A stretch of DNA of 64,000 nucleotides from Megascapheus bottae. Lineage: Eukaryota; Chordata; Mammalia; Rodentia; Geomyidae. The translations under genes and the position numbers were made by a program. The notes beneath the pieces are model-generated. The model was not told the DNA's origin, did no database searches, and saw only the letters and a list, made by a program, of their open reading frames with translations. Positions 21,906-32,502 of this stretch are shown piece by piece. The number at the start of each line of letters is the position of its first letter. Within the stretch, counting starts at the first letter, position 1. Location: contig JANJXV010000004.1 in NCBI GenBank assembly GCA_024803745.1, positions 51,035,858 to 51,099,857 on the forward strand, read 5' to 3'.

Positions 21906-22786
21906 TTTTTTAATATTTTTTATTGTAATTAATAAAAGGGTTACATGATATTTGCCAGTTAGAAAGTGCATTAATTCACATACATTGATACCTTTTCACA
22001 TGTTTTGGTACCCATTACCCTCCCTCCCACCCACCCCCACCCGTCTTAGTTTTCCCCCCGTCCCTATCAAATTTCAAATGACCAAATACAAATAAATTCA
22101 ATATATCAGATAACAAAGTGAGATACTGTAATAATATGAGATACCCAAGGGACAGCAAAGGAGATGAGAGATAATATAGTACATAAAGGACAACAATCAT
22201 TCGTTATATGGCTTTTGTTTCAATATCCTGGAGGTCCTTTCAATTAGCTTCATACTATATGGCCTTATGTATCAAGGTTTTGCTCTATTGCAGATCTCTG
22301 ATAGGAGAGCCCAAGGTTTCTACTGATTATGACAAATGAGGGAAACCATTGAGCCTAAGCTCCTTTGAGTCTGGCTTACTTCACTTAATATGATCTTTTC
22401 TAAGTCTTTCCATTTCCTAACAAATGGGTCGATGTCATTCTTTCTGACAGCAGCATAGAATTCCATTGTGTACAAATACCACAACTTGTTGATCCACTCA
22501 TCAACTGAGGGACATCTAGTTTGGTTCCATATCTTTGCTATGATGAATAGTGCTGCAATGAACATTGTTGTGCTAGTGGGTTTAGTATGCCCTTGTTTCT
22601 GGATGGTTGGGTAAATGCCAAGTAGTGGAATTGCTGGGTCATAGGGGATTCTATGTTTAGCCTTTTGAGGCACTTCCACACTGCTTTCCATAGTGTTTGA
22701 ATGAGTTTGCACTCCCACCAACAGTGTAGTAGTGATCCCTCCTGGCCACATCCCCTCCAGCATCTGTTATTACTGTCTGAAAATGT
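21906..22786 (-). mobile_element. L1, 5' truncated, ORF2 end plus 3' UTR
   Basis: On the minus strand this runs from ORF2 codons near the LHCWW-equivalent region to the ORF2 stop, then through the 3' UTR to a short poly(A) (T-rich at 21906-21922). It lacks ORF1 and most of ORF2. The 3' UTR includes the reversed pyrimidine-rich block CCCTCCCTCCCACCC near 22018. It is among the better-preserved L1 copies here. Confidence 0.85.
22320..22763 (-). pseudogene. L1 ORF2p C-terminal remnant, 147 codons open
   Basis: Open frame ending at the native ORF2 stop. Recognisable family words in order: PYDPAIPLLGIYP, TMFIAALFIIAKIWNQ, a CPS..EWINKLWYLYTMEF run and AAVRKNDIDPF. These lie downstream of the reverse transcriptase, in the cysteine-rich C-terminal part of ORF2p, which helps bind L1 RNA. 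The endonuclease and reverse transcriptase domains are absent, so the piece cannot retrotranspose. The apparent start methionine is internal to ORF2 and not a true start. Confidence 0.85.
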
Positions 22787-23249
22787 TTCAAGTGAGAGAT
22801 CGGTTATATTTTCTGATCTCTATTTATATATCTTCATCTGTACAATAACTCTAAATTATCTGTTCTTCTGAAACTCTTACATTTTTGCTGGGTCACCTCT
22901 GGTAATATGTGAGATTCCTCTGCATTCACTCTAATTGCTATTCCACTTTAAGAAAGCAACAGATTAGACTTGTATTTTTCATTTATATTTCTAGGTTCTG
23001 TGGAACATCATTCCTACTATGTTCATTTTTTCCCACAATTTTCTGCTTTGCTATACTTACACTGGTTTTGAGTATGATATTGGTAAAGATTTGGTTATGT
23101 GGTAACCCTCTATAGAAATTCAGGACCACGTCATCTTGGCATCACAGGTCTTTCATCTGATGCTCTTTGTATACAATACAATACAATACACATAAATGTT
23201 CAGTGATAAATGAAAAACATCTCCCTCATGTCTAGACATAGCTGGAGCA

Positions 23250-23335
23250 TTCCTTCAAACTAACATTTGGGAGGCTCAGGCAAAATGGTCATGAACACAA
23301 GATTAGTCTTGGTTGCATAATGAGTAAAACCTTTC
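23250..23335 (+). mobile_element. Old B1 fragment
   Basis: ACATTTGGGAGGCTCAGGCA, then GGTCATGAACACAAGATTAG and TTGCATAATGAGTAAAAC follow the order of the B1 body. Confidence 0.5.
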
Positions 23336-24149
23336 TTTGCTACTTGGCAACTGAAGTGAATCGCTTTATTCTACTAGATAATTTCTCCTTTATGTTTCTG
23401 CCTTCTCATTGGCATGATGAAAATGAAACCAAATGAATGGGGAATTTCAGCCTGAAACTTTGACCCAGAATAAATATTTTCACCCTTAACATGATTATCT
23501 CATATATCCTGACACAACAATGAAAAATACACAATTGTAGCAGAAGAAAATGGATAATTGATAGTCATTTTCTGCAAAGAACAATCCATTAGTATCTGTG
23601 ATAATTTATGCAGTTCAATGTCTATTGTCTCCAGTAGAATCCAAGCAGCAAAATATTCTGAGGCTTTTCAATCATGTAAACCTACGTACATGTAGGATAA
23701 AATAAGAAATCACTAAGTTGCTGTTGATGGAATCAATGACAATTACCTACCACAAAGATACATAAATGTACAATTTACTTTATTGAAAAGTATTAATCTA
23801 TTGTTTATAGTTGAAATTTTTGATTCTGATTTTTGTAACTAACACAGGCAGGAAAAAACTGAATTTCCTAAGATACACAGTAAAATATGGGATGTTATTA
23901 TCTTTAGTTTAGCTGGATCCTATTCATATTTACTCTCAATTCTCTCTGTGGAAGACTAAATCTGACCAGCCTGGTCTTTTAAGTAGTAAAGTAAACTAAA
24001 ACAGAAATAAAACTTAAACTTTATTTTATATTAATGGCAAGTTATGCCTATGGTGATCATCTTTTGCCTTGCAATTAAGTAGTACAATGGTTTCTTCATT
24101 TCTATCATCTGGGTTGTACTTTTTCACTCATGAATTAAAAGATTTAACA

Positions 24150-24520
24150 TGGTTGTTAGAAGGTGGGACACTGTAAGCCCGGACTAGAACTCTGATGCAA
24201 TAATCTGCCGCATTTAACTTAGTTACACGATGTCCTTCCATTGACTCATGTTAAAGAAAACCAGGGTGACTCGGGAATTTCCAATGGGACCAGGCATTTC
24301 TTGCTTCCTTTGCAATGTTCACTGACCCATCTGTCCTGAACGGGCTGATGCCAAAGTGATCCGAGACATGGATGGCATTATGATCCAGATGATCATCATG
24401 ATCATCATCTCTATCACTACGGAGCATGGATGGATGCAGCAGCATGGCTTGTCAAAAAGACATTGTGGCAATGTGCTGAGAGTTTCATGGTAATTGAGTA
24501 GTCCCTAGCCACCCAATCGT
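24150..24520. other. GC-richer unique island of unknown nature
   Basis: Balanced base composition with several CpGs, unlike its AT-rich surroundings, and no similarity to the repeats here. A minus-strand frame of 64 codons (24251-24445) is rich in Asp and His because of ATCATGATC repeats near 24387-24410. I do not recognise the peptide. It could be a conserved non-coding element, an exon of an unplaced transcript, or an old processed-pseudogene piece. Confidence 0.25.
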
Positions 24521-25397
24521 TAGGCCATGCTTCGCAAAAATCTTATGGAACTAGTCAATTATCCAGTAAAGTTCAACTCACAATGTATGAAATGTTTCCA
24601 CGAGCTTTTTCATGTGAATTTACTTCCAAATTCCATACAATTTGATATGTGTTCATATTCCATTATCATCATGCTTACCTGCACAAGGGAAAAGATTGCA
24701 TGTTTTACATATTTTTCAGATAACAGTTGAAATAAAGTTCCCCCACCCCTGCCAAGAGACATAACCAAAATTAGATGAACAATTGAGGAAAAGTGGCAAA
24801 AGTCTATGACTCAGTTCATTAATGGCTTTTAAATTTTCAGCATTAAAATACATCATAAAGAACTTGGATATCCAAGTAAAATGCTCCTATTCAAAAACTG
24901 ATGAAATTTTCGAGGCAAGTAACTTAATATCTCTAAGGAACATTCATTTCATCTGTAAAAGGAGATAATAATATAATCAGACTTACAGAAATTTTTAGTT
25001 GTCAGGCTGAGATGCTATACAAAGCTAGCCCCAAATATATGCTTCACAAATGTCAATGATTGAGTTTTAATTAAAGTTTTTTTTCAAGATGCAAATACTA
25101 GAAAATAAAAGTATGACTTTTCAACAAAGCCAAGTGTATAAAGAGAATACACATGTGAATATGTGTATTTGGCATTTAATCAAGGGAAATCTTTGCTAAA
25201 TCAATTATAATGTTGTCCCAGATAATGTCTGGCTTAGAATCTGTATTATGCTTCTTGACTTAACATACAAAAAGTATCTTCCAGAAGATAATGGTTTCTC
25301 TAGTATTACACTGATAGTATTAACTTTTGCCCATCAAATCTCAGACACAATTGCTAAAGTTTACATTATTCTGATGATTTGTTTTCTTAGAAGCTTG

Positions 25398-25470
25398 ATA
25401 TATATATATGTATAATTTTTTCTTAGAAGCCTGATATATATATATATATAAAAATATATATATATATATT
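25398..25470. repeat. (TA)n-rich duplicated segment
   Basis: Two copies of a TCTTAGAAGCNTGATATATA unit about 43 bases apart, each followed by TA runs. The second copy probably also served as the target site of the adjoining SINE. Confidence 0.8.
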
Positions 25471-25652
25471 TTCTTTGCTAGTCCTGGGCTTGAACTCATG
25501 GCCTGAGCACTGTCCTTGGACTTTTTCAAGGCTAGAGCTCTACCACTTGAGCCTCAGCACCACTTCCGGCTTTTTTCTATGTATGTGGTATTGAACTCGG
25601 TTCATCATGCATGCTAGGCAAGCACTCTACCACTAGGCAAAACATCCGGCCC
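25471..25652 (-). mobile_element. IDL-Geo SINE, antisense
   Basis: TTGCTAGTCCTGGGCTTGAA onward, reversed head ending in ATCCGGCCC. A small internal deletion removes part of the B-box region near 25590 (GTATTGAACTCGG). The likely duplication is AGAAG(C/A)(C/T)T..ATATAT at 25425 and 25653, blurred by TA expansion. Confidence 0.82.
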
Positions 25653-25691
25653 AGAAGACTTATATATTTTGTGAAGGTAAAATGGAATGCT

Positions 25692-25870
25692 TTTCATGGT
25701 GATATATATCTGTAATCTCAGTTCATTGAGAGAGAGAAGTGAGAAGGATTAGGATTCAAAGGTAAACAAGGCCACAAGTAACATGCCTTATTAAAAAAAA
25801 AACAAACCCTGAAAGCAAAAATATACTTGCAGTATGATTCATGTGGCAAAGCACCTTTATACCAAGCACA
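25692..25870 (+). mobile_element. Old B4-type SINE
   Basis: B1-like part (CATGGTGATATATATCTGTA, GGATTCAAAGGTAAACAAGG), an A-rich joint near 25792, then an ID-like part (TCATGTGGCAAAGCACC). The order is B1 then ID on the plus strand. Confidence 0.5.
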
Positions 25871-25877
25871 AGGCCAT

Positions 25878-25922
25878 GATATATATATATATATATATAT
25901 TATGTATAATATAATATATCTG
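25878..25922. repeat. (TA)n microsatellite
   Basis: Pure TA run followed by TATAATATAATATA. Confidence 0.9.
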
Positions 25923-26049
25923 CTATGTATATTGACATATTATCTCTGATATTATTTAACAAAAAGTACAGGTAATGTCATAGAGTTTAACACATAAGCA
26001 TACTTAATGCTTGGAAGCAAGGATAGCTTTATCATGGACTTCAGAATTT

Positions 26050-26332
26050 ATGATGTGTATGTTTGAAATTTTGTCTTGTATGTAATTTTATCTGATTTGG
26101 GGAGGAGAAAGAGGAACACAGACATGTTAAGATAAAGGGTGAGGTAATTCAGCTATGATACCCACTACGTTGGAAATAAACTATATAAATTGGGGGTTTG
26201 GGAGGGGGGGGGTCCTGGGAGAAAATTCGAGAGAGGATGACACTGTTCAAAAGGAACTATATTCATCTGTTTTATGTAACCCCTCACCACATCACCTTTA
26301 CAATAAAAATTAAAAAAAAAGAAAAGAAAAGA
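26050..26332 (+). mobile_element. L1 3' end, older subfamily
   Basis: Contains ATCTGATTTGGGGAGGAG near 26091, the G-rich block at 26192-26219, GTTCAAAAGGAACTATATTC and an ACCTTTACAATAAAAATT end with an (AAAAG)n tail. The same motif order is in the L1 ending near 51478. Confidence 0.75.
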
Positions 26333-27461
26333 AATTTAACTGATATGCTAGCTGAATGAGCATGAAATGCTTAATTTCTAGGTCATATTTTCTAGGCTAT
26401 AAAAAGTATGATACCATTACCTCTTTATAAATAGACATTTAATGAACATCAAATAGCATCTAATAAAAACAAATATACTAAAATTTAGTTGACATTGGAA
26501 GGTAGAAGCCCACATGTTTTCTTAAATACTTAGCTTTGGAAAGCATTTGGTTAATTTATTTCTGACTTGATCTCCTAAATCATAGTGAATAACATATTAT
26601 TTTGGGAAAAAAAGTGATAGTTTCGTTTTGCAGGAGTTACTGGCAAAATGCATTTTGTTTATGAAATTGAAGGCGAAAGTGGAAAAAATAATTTTATTTT
26701 ACTGAATATCTATGACTCTGCCAAGTTCTAATGTTTGCTAATGAATTATTCCAGAATAATGGAAAATACACAGCAAGAGTCTCGGTCTTTTGCCAAACTC
26801 TCTGGGAAAGCAATTTGAGTTCTCTCTTTTTGGACCAAGTACTCAGTATAAGGGCATGGGCTATGCCTTTGCCCTGGATAACCCCAATTGAAGCGCTGTT
26901 CAAATGCATTTTTTAAGCGTGATCTATGCTAGACCTTCTTGATTATGTTAAATGAATTCCAGTCATCCCTCTGGCCTTGCTGTTACTTACTGAAAAGAAA
27001 GTGACCTAATGATCATTAGGAATTGTGTTTAATTGCACTTATTACAGCTTGTATGTAATTTGCAATTATTAAGGGCCTTTTATTGTTATTACTATTGTTG
27101 CTTAGGGCAATTTACAGAAAAGGCTCTGCTGTGTGAAATGACATAAAATTGTCCAGATGTTATTTTCTGTCTAGAGATGGGAGTGATGGGAGATGAGGGA
27201 GAGGAAGATTTACTAAATAGTTAGGGGAAGCAAATTCATTAGCAGAAAAATTAGCACTATGAAGGTTGATTGTAGTTAAAAAAATGTTGGTTGAGATTAA
27301 ATGTCTTTAGGGAAAAGACAAAACTTTAAAATTATGACATTGATTTCTCAGTACTAGCATGTAAGATGGGAAATACAATATAAATCTTTATACCTACATA
27401 TGAAATTACAAAGAAGTCACTAATGTCACACCCTGCTTGTCTTTTTATAATTTATTAATAT
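26333..27461. other. Unique DNA with enhancer-like block
   Basis: Repeat-free. From about 26610 to 27170 it has balanced composition and many homeodomain-type TAAT/ATTA cores, including the palindrome at 27005-27020. Opposed open frames (26694-26909 minus, 26731-26916 plus) are likely incidental. It resembles a conserved developmental non-coding element, an impression that cannot be tested here. Confidence 0.35.
27005..27020. promoter_or_regulatory. 16-bp perfect palindrome with facing TAAT cores
   Basis: CCTAATGATCATTAGG equals its own reverse complement. TAAT cores face each other four bases apart, an arrangement compatible with paired homeodomain binding. The function is inference. Confidence 0.3.
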
Positions 27462-27690
27462 ACCAATCCAGGGCTTTGAACTCAGAACATGGATGTTTCC
27501 CCTGAGTTTTATTGCTCAAGGCTAGCACTATACAACTCGGCCCACAGCTCCACCTCTGTTGTTATTGTTTTGTTGTTGTTCTCAGTGCTTAGTAAACAAG
27601 AATGGCACCAACTTTCCTGCCTGGGCTGGCCTCAAACTGTTCAGATCTCAGCATACTGCGTAACTAGCAGTGCAAAGGTGAGCCACTGAG
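27462..27690 (-). mobile_element. B1-headed Geo SINE, antisense
   Basis: Reversed Geo tail (CAGGGCTTTGAACTCAGAAC, CAAGGCTAGCACTATACAAC) and reversed B1 head (TGCCTGGGCTGGCCTCAAAC, GTGAGCCACTGAG). Confidence 0.75.
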
Positions 27691-27721
27691 TATGGATAAA
27701 TTGATATATTTCTGAATGTCT

Positions 27722-27952
27722 TATTTTTTCTTCTTTCTTTTGTGCTAGTCCTGAGGCTTGACCTCAGAATGGGTGCCATCCTATAGCTATTCCTACTCAT
27801 GACTGATGCTCTATTCCTTCAGCTCTACCTCCAGTTCTGTGTTTTGGGTGGTTGATCAGCTGTAAGATTCTACCAAGTTTCCTTTCACCTAGATCCTCAG
27901 ATATCAGCCTCACAAGTAGTTAGGATTTCAAGCATGAACCACCAGTGCCTTG
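27722..27952 (-). mobile_element. B1-headed Geo SINE, antisense, diverged
   Basis: TGTGCTAGTCCTGAGGCTTG begins the reversed tail. CTAGATCCTCAGATATCAGC and GAACCACCAGTGCC mark the reversed head. It lies 31 bases beyond a like-oriented copy. Confidence 0.68.
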
Positions 27953-28239
27953 ATAAACTTTTTAATATTAAAGATTTTTTGACAAGGGCCAGTGATTCAT
28001 GCCCTACAACCTTTCCAAACTAAACACAAATAAATTAAATATAAAGCCATAAAAACAGTACTGTTAACATTATTGTGCATTTACCGTATTATCATGCAAC
28101 AAAATAAATATCTGATCATCACAAAAACAGAAAGCAGAGTAAAAGTAATGCCATAACTCTTAGGAGAATTTCAGATATCAGAGACCTCTGTCTTCAGAAC
28201 TGTAATGAGAGACAAAAAGGAAATTTATCCTTGTATTTT
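27953..28239. other. Unique DNA
   Basis: A GGGCCAGTGATTCATGCCCT stretch near 27987 hints at a tiny B1 head on the plus strand. Otherwise nothing was recognised. Confidence 0.4.
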
Positions 28240-29078
28240 TTAATTTAATTTTATTGTAAGGGTGATGTACAGGGGAGTTACATACATAATGCAGTGAGTA
28301 CATTTCTTTTCTTAATGTCCTAAGTGTTTTTTTCATATTTTTATTGCAATTAATAGAAGGCTTACAGTATATTCACCAGATAGAAAGCATGTTACTTCAT
28401 AAACATTGATACCCTTTCTCATGTCTTAGTCCCCCTTTCCCTCCCCTCATCCCCACCCCTCATCTTGTTTTCCCCCTTCCCTATCCTATTTCAAATAACC
28501 AAATAAACATATATATATATAATATAATATATCAGATAACAAGGTAAAATACTGTAACAATATGAGGTACATTTCTTTACAAACATTGTTACCTCCTCTC
28601 ATGTATTTTTTTTTCTTCCTATGTTCCCCACCTCTTTTCTTCTCCCTCTGGGCACCCCACCCCCTGCCAAGTTTTCAAGTTAATTTCCAACATATTGTCT
28701 TGCAAGTATCTCTGTTACCCTGGGTCACCCTTTGTCCTTTGTCTCATGATTTCATTGTCTCTCTTTTCTTTCTTATTTTAAATAAGCATGTATACAATAC
28801 ACCAGGTATCAAAATCACATATAGTGACTAAAAGGAATAAACCATAAGGGAAAAAATAAAGAAAAAAGAACTTCACATAATACATTAAAAACAACAACCA
28901 CAAAGAAAATCCTCTTGTTTCCTTATTCTGGAATTTGTTTCACTTAGCATCATCTTATATGGTCATATGACATAGATATTGAGCTCCTAGGCAAATACTT
29001 GATATTACAAATAAAAGAAACCATTGAGTCTATCTTTCTTTTGTTCTGGCCTACTTCCTTTAATGATATTTTTTTTCA
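28240..29078 (-). mobile_element. L1 3' part, old subfamily, host of a younger L1
   Basis: Reversed L1 3' UTR of the subfamily with GGTGATGTACAGGGGAGTTA at the end, also seen at 52.57 kb. It is interrupted at about 28310 by a younger L1 and resumes at about 28567. It continues through the CCCCACCTCTTTTCTTCTCC block and the region before the ORF2 end (GTTTCACTTAGCATCATCTT near 28937). No coding frame is intact. Confidence 0.75.
28310..28566 (-). mobile_element. Younger L1 3' end nested in the older one
   Basis: Reversed 3' UTR (TTTTTATTGCAATTAATAGA, TATATTCACCAGATAGAAAG, the CCCCACCCCTCATCTTG block, then ATATCAGATAACAAGGTAAA). The target duplication GTACATTTCTTT is at 28298-28309 and 28567-28578. 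Between the left duplication and the L1 end are about 17 extra bases (28310-28326, including CTTAATGTCCTAAGTG) that other copies lack. Confidence 0.75.
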
Positions 29079-29454
29079 GCCTGGACCTGCCCTGTAGGGT
29101 AGTAGCTGCTCTCTTCTGTTGAGCTGAGAGCTGACAAATGCTACGCTGTTAGTCATTAAAAGGCCTATGTATTTCTCAAGGTCATCCCTTCCAAGAAAGA
29201 CTCTCAAGGGTTTTCCTAGCATGCCCTCGGTGCCAGCAATATTGACCTTAGATTTGTTTTCTTTTGATTGTTCTGTAAATGTAGTACTTCAACATTTCAT
29301 GAAAAAAACTTCTTTTAAAATGAATTTCATCACCAAATGAAGTAAATAAAGAATTAAAGAATTTAATGTTTGATTACTGAACAACCAATTATTAAATATA
29401 ATTTTTTGTTCTAGAATGCAATTACTTAGTTAAAATTAACTTTTTAGTAACCCC
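29079..29454. other. Unique DNA
   Basis: About 29080-29240 has balanced composition and no repeat similarity (for example CATGCCCTCGGTGCCAGC near 29220). It may be a small conserved element. No coding signal was seen. Confidence 0.35.
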
Positions 29455-29470
29455 AAAGAAATCTGCTGCT

Positions 29471-29675
29471 GATGGGCCAGGAGATTGGCCTAGTGGTAGA
29501 GTGCTTGCCTAGCATGCATGAAGACCCGGGTTCGATTCCTCGGTACCCCACATACATAGCAAAAAGCCAGAAGTGGTGCTGAGGCTCAAGTGGTAGAGCT
29601 CTAGCCTTGAGAAAGTCCAAGGACAGTACTCAGGCCCTGAGCTCAAGCCCAGGACTGGCAAAAAAAAAAAAAAAA
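29471..29675 (+). mobile_element. IDL-Geo SINE, full length
   Basis: Complete head (GCCTAGTGGTAGAGTGCTTG, B box GTTCGATTC) and Geo tail with an A run. The perfect 16-bp duplication AAAGAAATCTGCTGCT is at 29455-29470 and 29676-29691. Confidence 0.92.
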
Positions 29676-29704
29676 AAAGAAATCTGCTGCTAAAATTTCC
29701 ACTA

Positions 29705-29900
29705 TAGTGGCTGCGAGTTTGGCATAGTGGTAGAGTGCTTGCCTGGCATGTACGAAGACCCAGGTTGGATTCCTAGGTACCGCATACATAGAAAAAAGCC
29801 AGAAGTGGTGCTGTGGCTAAAGTGGTAGAACGCTAGCCTTGAGGAAAAAGCCCAAAGACAGTGCACAGGCCCTGAGTTCAAGCTTCAGGAACAGCAAAAA
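29705..29900 (+). mobile_element. IDL-Geo SINE, diverged
   Basis: Same orientation as, and only about 30 bases beyond, the previous copy. The head B box is mutated (GTTGGATTC near 29763) and the tail has GAGGAAAAAGCCCAAAGACA and GAGTTCAAGCTTCAGG. Flanks share AAAATT(T)CCA near 29693 and 29902. Confidence 0.82.
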
Positions 29901-30401
29901 GAAAATTCCAATGTAATCATTGGCCAAATATTTCTAATAATTTCTTGTTTTATTTTCAATAGATGAAGGATAGATAATCATGATAATGTATCTATGGTTC
30001 TAGAATAAATTAATTTTCAATTTTTAATAAATTAATCTGCAGTTAATTATCAATTTTGCAAATATATCAGGGTATATAAACAAACTATATAATGAATATA
30101 CAATATATTAAGGAAACTAGAAAATAAAATACTATCTCTACTTAGCTTTCGGTTTTGGAAAAATGTGTCACATTTATTTGCTGTGGTATGGCTTACCTGA
30201 AATGCTGCTTTTCATCTTGTTATTGATCATATGCAAATTCTTATTTTATTGAACTCTATATTTACTAATGTACAAATTTCAATTATTTATAAATGCTGTT
30301 TGAGTAATGTATTAATATTGCCTATAGACTGTGATTACCTTGGGTCAGATTGCTGGGAGTGAGCCTATTTGTTATGAAATAGTTTGCATGTAATGCAACT
30401 T
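29901..30401. other. Unique AT-rich DNA
   Basis: No repeat or coding signal recognised. Confidence 0.5.
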
Positions 30402-30415
30402 TGGAGGTGTGTTTT

Positions 30416-30602
30416 TTTTCCCAGTCCTGAGTCTTGAACTCAGGGCCTGAGCACTGTCCTTGGACTTTTCTCAAGGCCAGAGTTCTACCACTTGAGCCAC
30501 AGCACCACTTCCAGTTTTTTCTGTGGTAATGAGGAATTAAACTTGGGTCTTCTTCCTGAATGCTAGGCAAGCAGTCTACTACTAGGCCAAACTCCCGGTC
30601 CC
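30416..30602 (-). mobile_element. IDL-Geo SINE, antisense
   Basis: T run, CCCAGTCCTGAGTCTTGAAC and a reversed head ending in CTCCCGGTCC. The 14-bp duplication TGGAG(G/T)TGTGTTTT is at 30402-30415 and 30603-30616, with one mismatch. Confidence 0.87.
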
Positions 30603-30616
30603 TGGAGTTGTGTTTT

Positions 30617-31372
30617 GGATAGAGTTATACAGAGTTTCATGTGAGTTCTCTATATTCATAATATTGGTAACATAAAGATATTTATTGATATCCAAGGTTA
30701 ATCAAAAATCTTTTATTCCATATGATTTGGATTACAGTTTTGTGACTTTAATTCACCTAATTATTAGTTATTCTTCCTTCCCTAATTGTCCTTCAAATGC
30801 TTTAAAATTTTAAAGAATGTTTATCAACCTCTATTTGATCATACATATATTTTTTTTACTTCCAAGAAGTAACTTAAATCCACTACCTTACATTACTTAC
30901 ATTCATTACCTTATTAAGATGAAAATGGATAGTATTTCTTTGCACTGTTTTACTGTTTCATGAATCAGCTTTGGAAGAAACAAAGATCAGAATGAAAGGC
31001 AATAATAATATAAATATCAGAAATTTTAGAGAGCATTTAACTTAGGATAGATTAATGTAGAGCAGTGTGGCTCCAGTACTAACAGGAGAAAAGTATACAG
31101 TGATGTTTATCGTGCTAATTCTGTCTCAGAGAATAAATTAGTACCCAAAGCTTAAAAACAAGTCATCTATTAAATTGTGCTACAAATAATACATCTTCTA
31201 TCATTTTATAAAAATAGTTATATATGTAAATATATATATATCTGCACTCTGTCCCTCATTAAGGAAACTACTTTAGAAATAAATATTATAAATGCATGTT
31301 GTGAGGGTTAGCTCTAAACAGAGCATACTTGTCAATGCATTTCACAAAATAAATCACTCACTTTTATTTGTA
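30617..31372. other. Unique AT-rich DNA
   Basis: No repeat or coding signal recognised. A short TATA-rich patch lies at 31220-31240. Confidence 0.5.
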
Positions 31373-31642
31373 ACAATAAAATACAAAGCAAGAATACTGG
31401 CTGGAAGAAAGACAGCCTCTTCAACAAAAGGTGCTGGATTAAATCGCTAACCGCATGTAGAAAACTAAAGTTGGCTCTTTATCTTTCTGCACCAAAATCA
31501 ACTCCAAATAGATCAAAGACCTTGAGGTAAAAGCAGATAACCTGAAAATTTTACAGGAAGAAATAGAAGACACACGAGCTCCTTGGCATATGTTGAAATT
31601 TCCTTAATAAAGGCCCAGGAATACAACATATCAAAGGAAATT

Positions 31643-32120
31643 AAAAATCATATTAAGTGAAGTAAGCCAGACCCAAATGAACATAGGCTCAATAGTTTCC
31701 CTCATTTGTAATAATTAGTACACATCTAGGACTCTTCTTGAAGAGGACTACAATAGTGCAAAATCTAGATATATAAGGTCATATAGGATGAGACTCTAGG
31801 ATATGGAAACAAGAGCTTTATCTTGAGTGATTGTGATTCTTAATGTACTATGTTATTTGTCTTCTCCCTGTTGCCCGTCTGTTAATTTCATATTGTTACT
31901 GTATCTGACTTTGTTACCTGGTTGATATACTGTATATATGTTTATTTTAAATAGGAGAGGAAAGGGGGAAAAACAAGATGATTGGGAGGGGGTCGGAGAA
32001 GGAAATGGAGACAAACATAAGAAGGGGCGTCAATGTGTGAGAAGTAATACACCTACTATCTGGCGAATGTAACTGTAATCCCTTCATACATTACCTCTAT
32101 ATTAAAAAATAAAATGAAAA
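31643..32120 (+). mobile_element. L1 3' end nested in another L1
   Basis: Begins at the very end of ORF2 (ATCATATTAAGTGAAGTAAG, then CAGACCCAAATGAACATAGG) and runs through the 3' UTR polypurine block to AATAAAATGAAAAA. The target repeat AAAGGAA(A)TT is near 31633 and 32121. Same strand as its host. Confidence 0.82.
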
Positions 32121-32309
32121 AAAGGAATTTTGGACAAATGGGACTGTATTAAACTGCAGAGCTTCTGTATGGCAAAAACATAGACAGTGAAATAAATAGA
32201 AAGCCCAAAGACTGGGAGAAAATCATCCCTTACCATAAAACAGAGAAGGGTCTTATACACAAAGTATACATATAACACAAGAAATTAAATCTTCCAAAAG
32301 TAAATACTC

Positions 32310-32502
32310 GGAGCCGGGAGTTTGGCCTAGTGGTAGAGTGCTTGCCTAGCATGCACAAAGACCCAGGTTCAATTCCTCGGTACCACATAAAAAGCCAGAA
32401 GTGGTGCTGAGGCTCAAGTGGTATAGCTCTAGCCTTGAGAAAGCCCAAGGACAGTGCTCAGGCCCTGAGTCCAAGCCCCAACTGGCAAAATAAATAAATA
32501 AA
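32310..32502 (+). mobile_element. IDL-Geo SINE nested in L1 ORF2
   Basis: Complete dimer with an (AAAT)n tail and a TAAATACTC repeat at 32301-32309 and 32503-32511. It splits the L1 ORF2 similarity between the NHPK-equivalent region and the RWVKDLK-equivalent region. Confidence 0.88.

Larger units (their letters stand above)
22787..25397. other. Mostly unique DNA
   Basis: Contains one old B1 (23250-23335), an (ACAAT)n run near 23170-23190 and the GC-richer island at 24150-24520, listed separately. The rest is AT-rich with no recognised repeat or coding signal. Confidence 0.5.

Noticed and set aside
22320..22763. Stand-alone protein-coding gene
   Set aside because: The sequence is the C-terminal end of L1 ORF2p in a 5'-truncated L1; there is no promoter or start.
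25398..25470. CRISPR-like or tandem gene repeat
   Set aside because: Two units with TA runs only; a local duplication at a SINE target in a mammalian genome.
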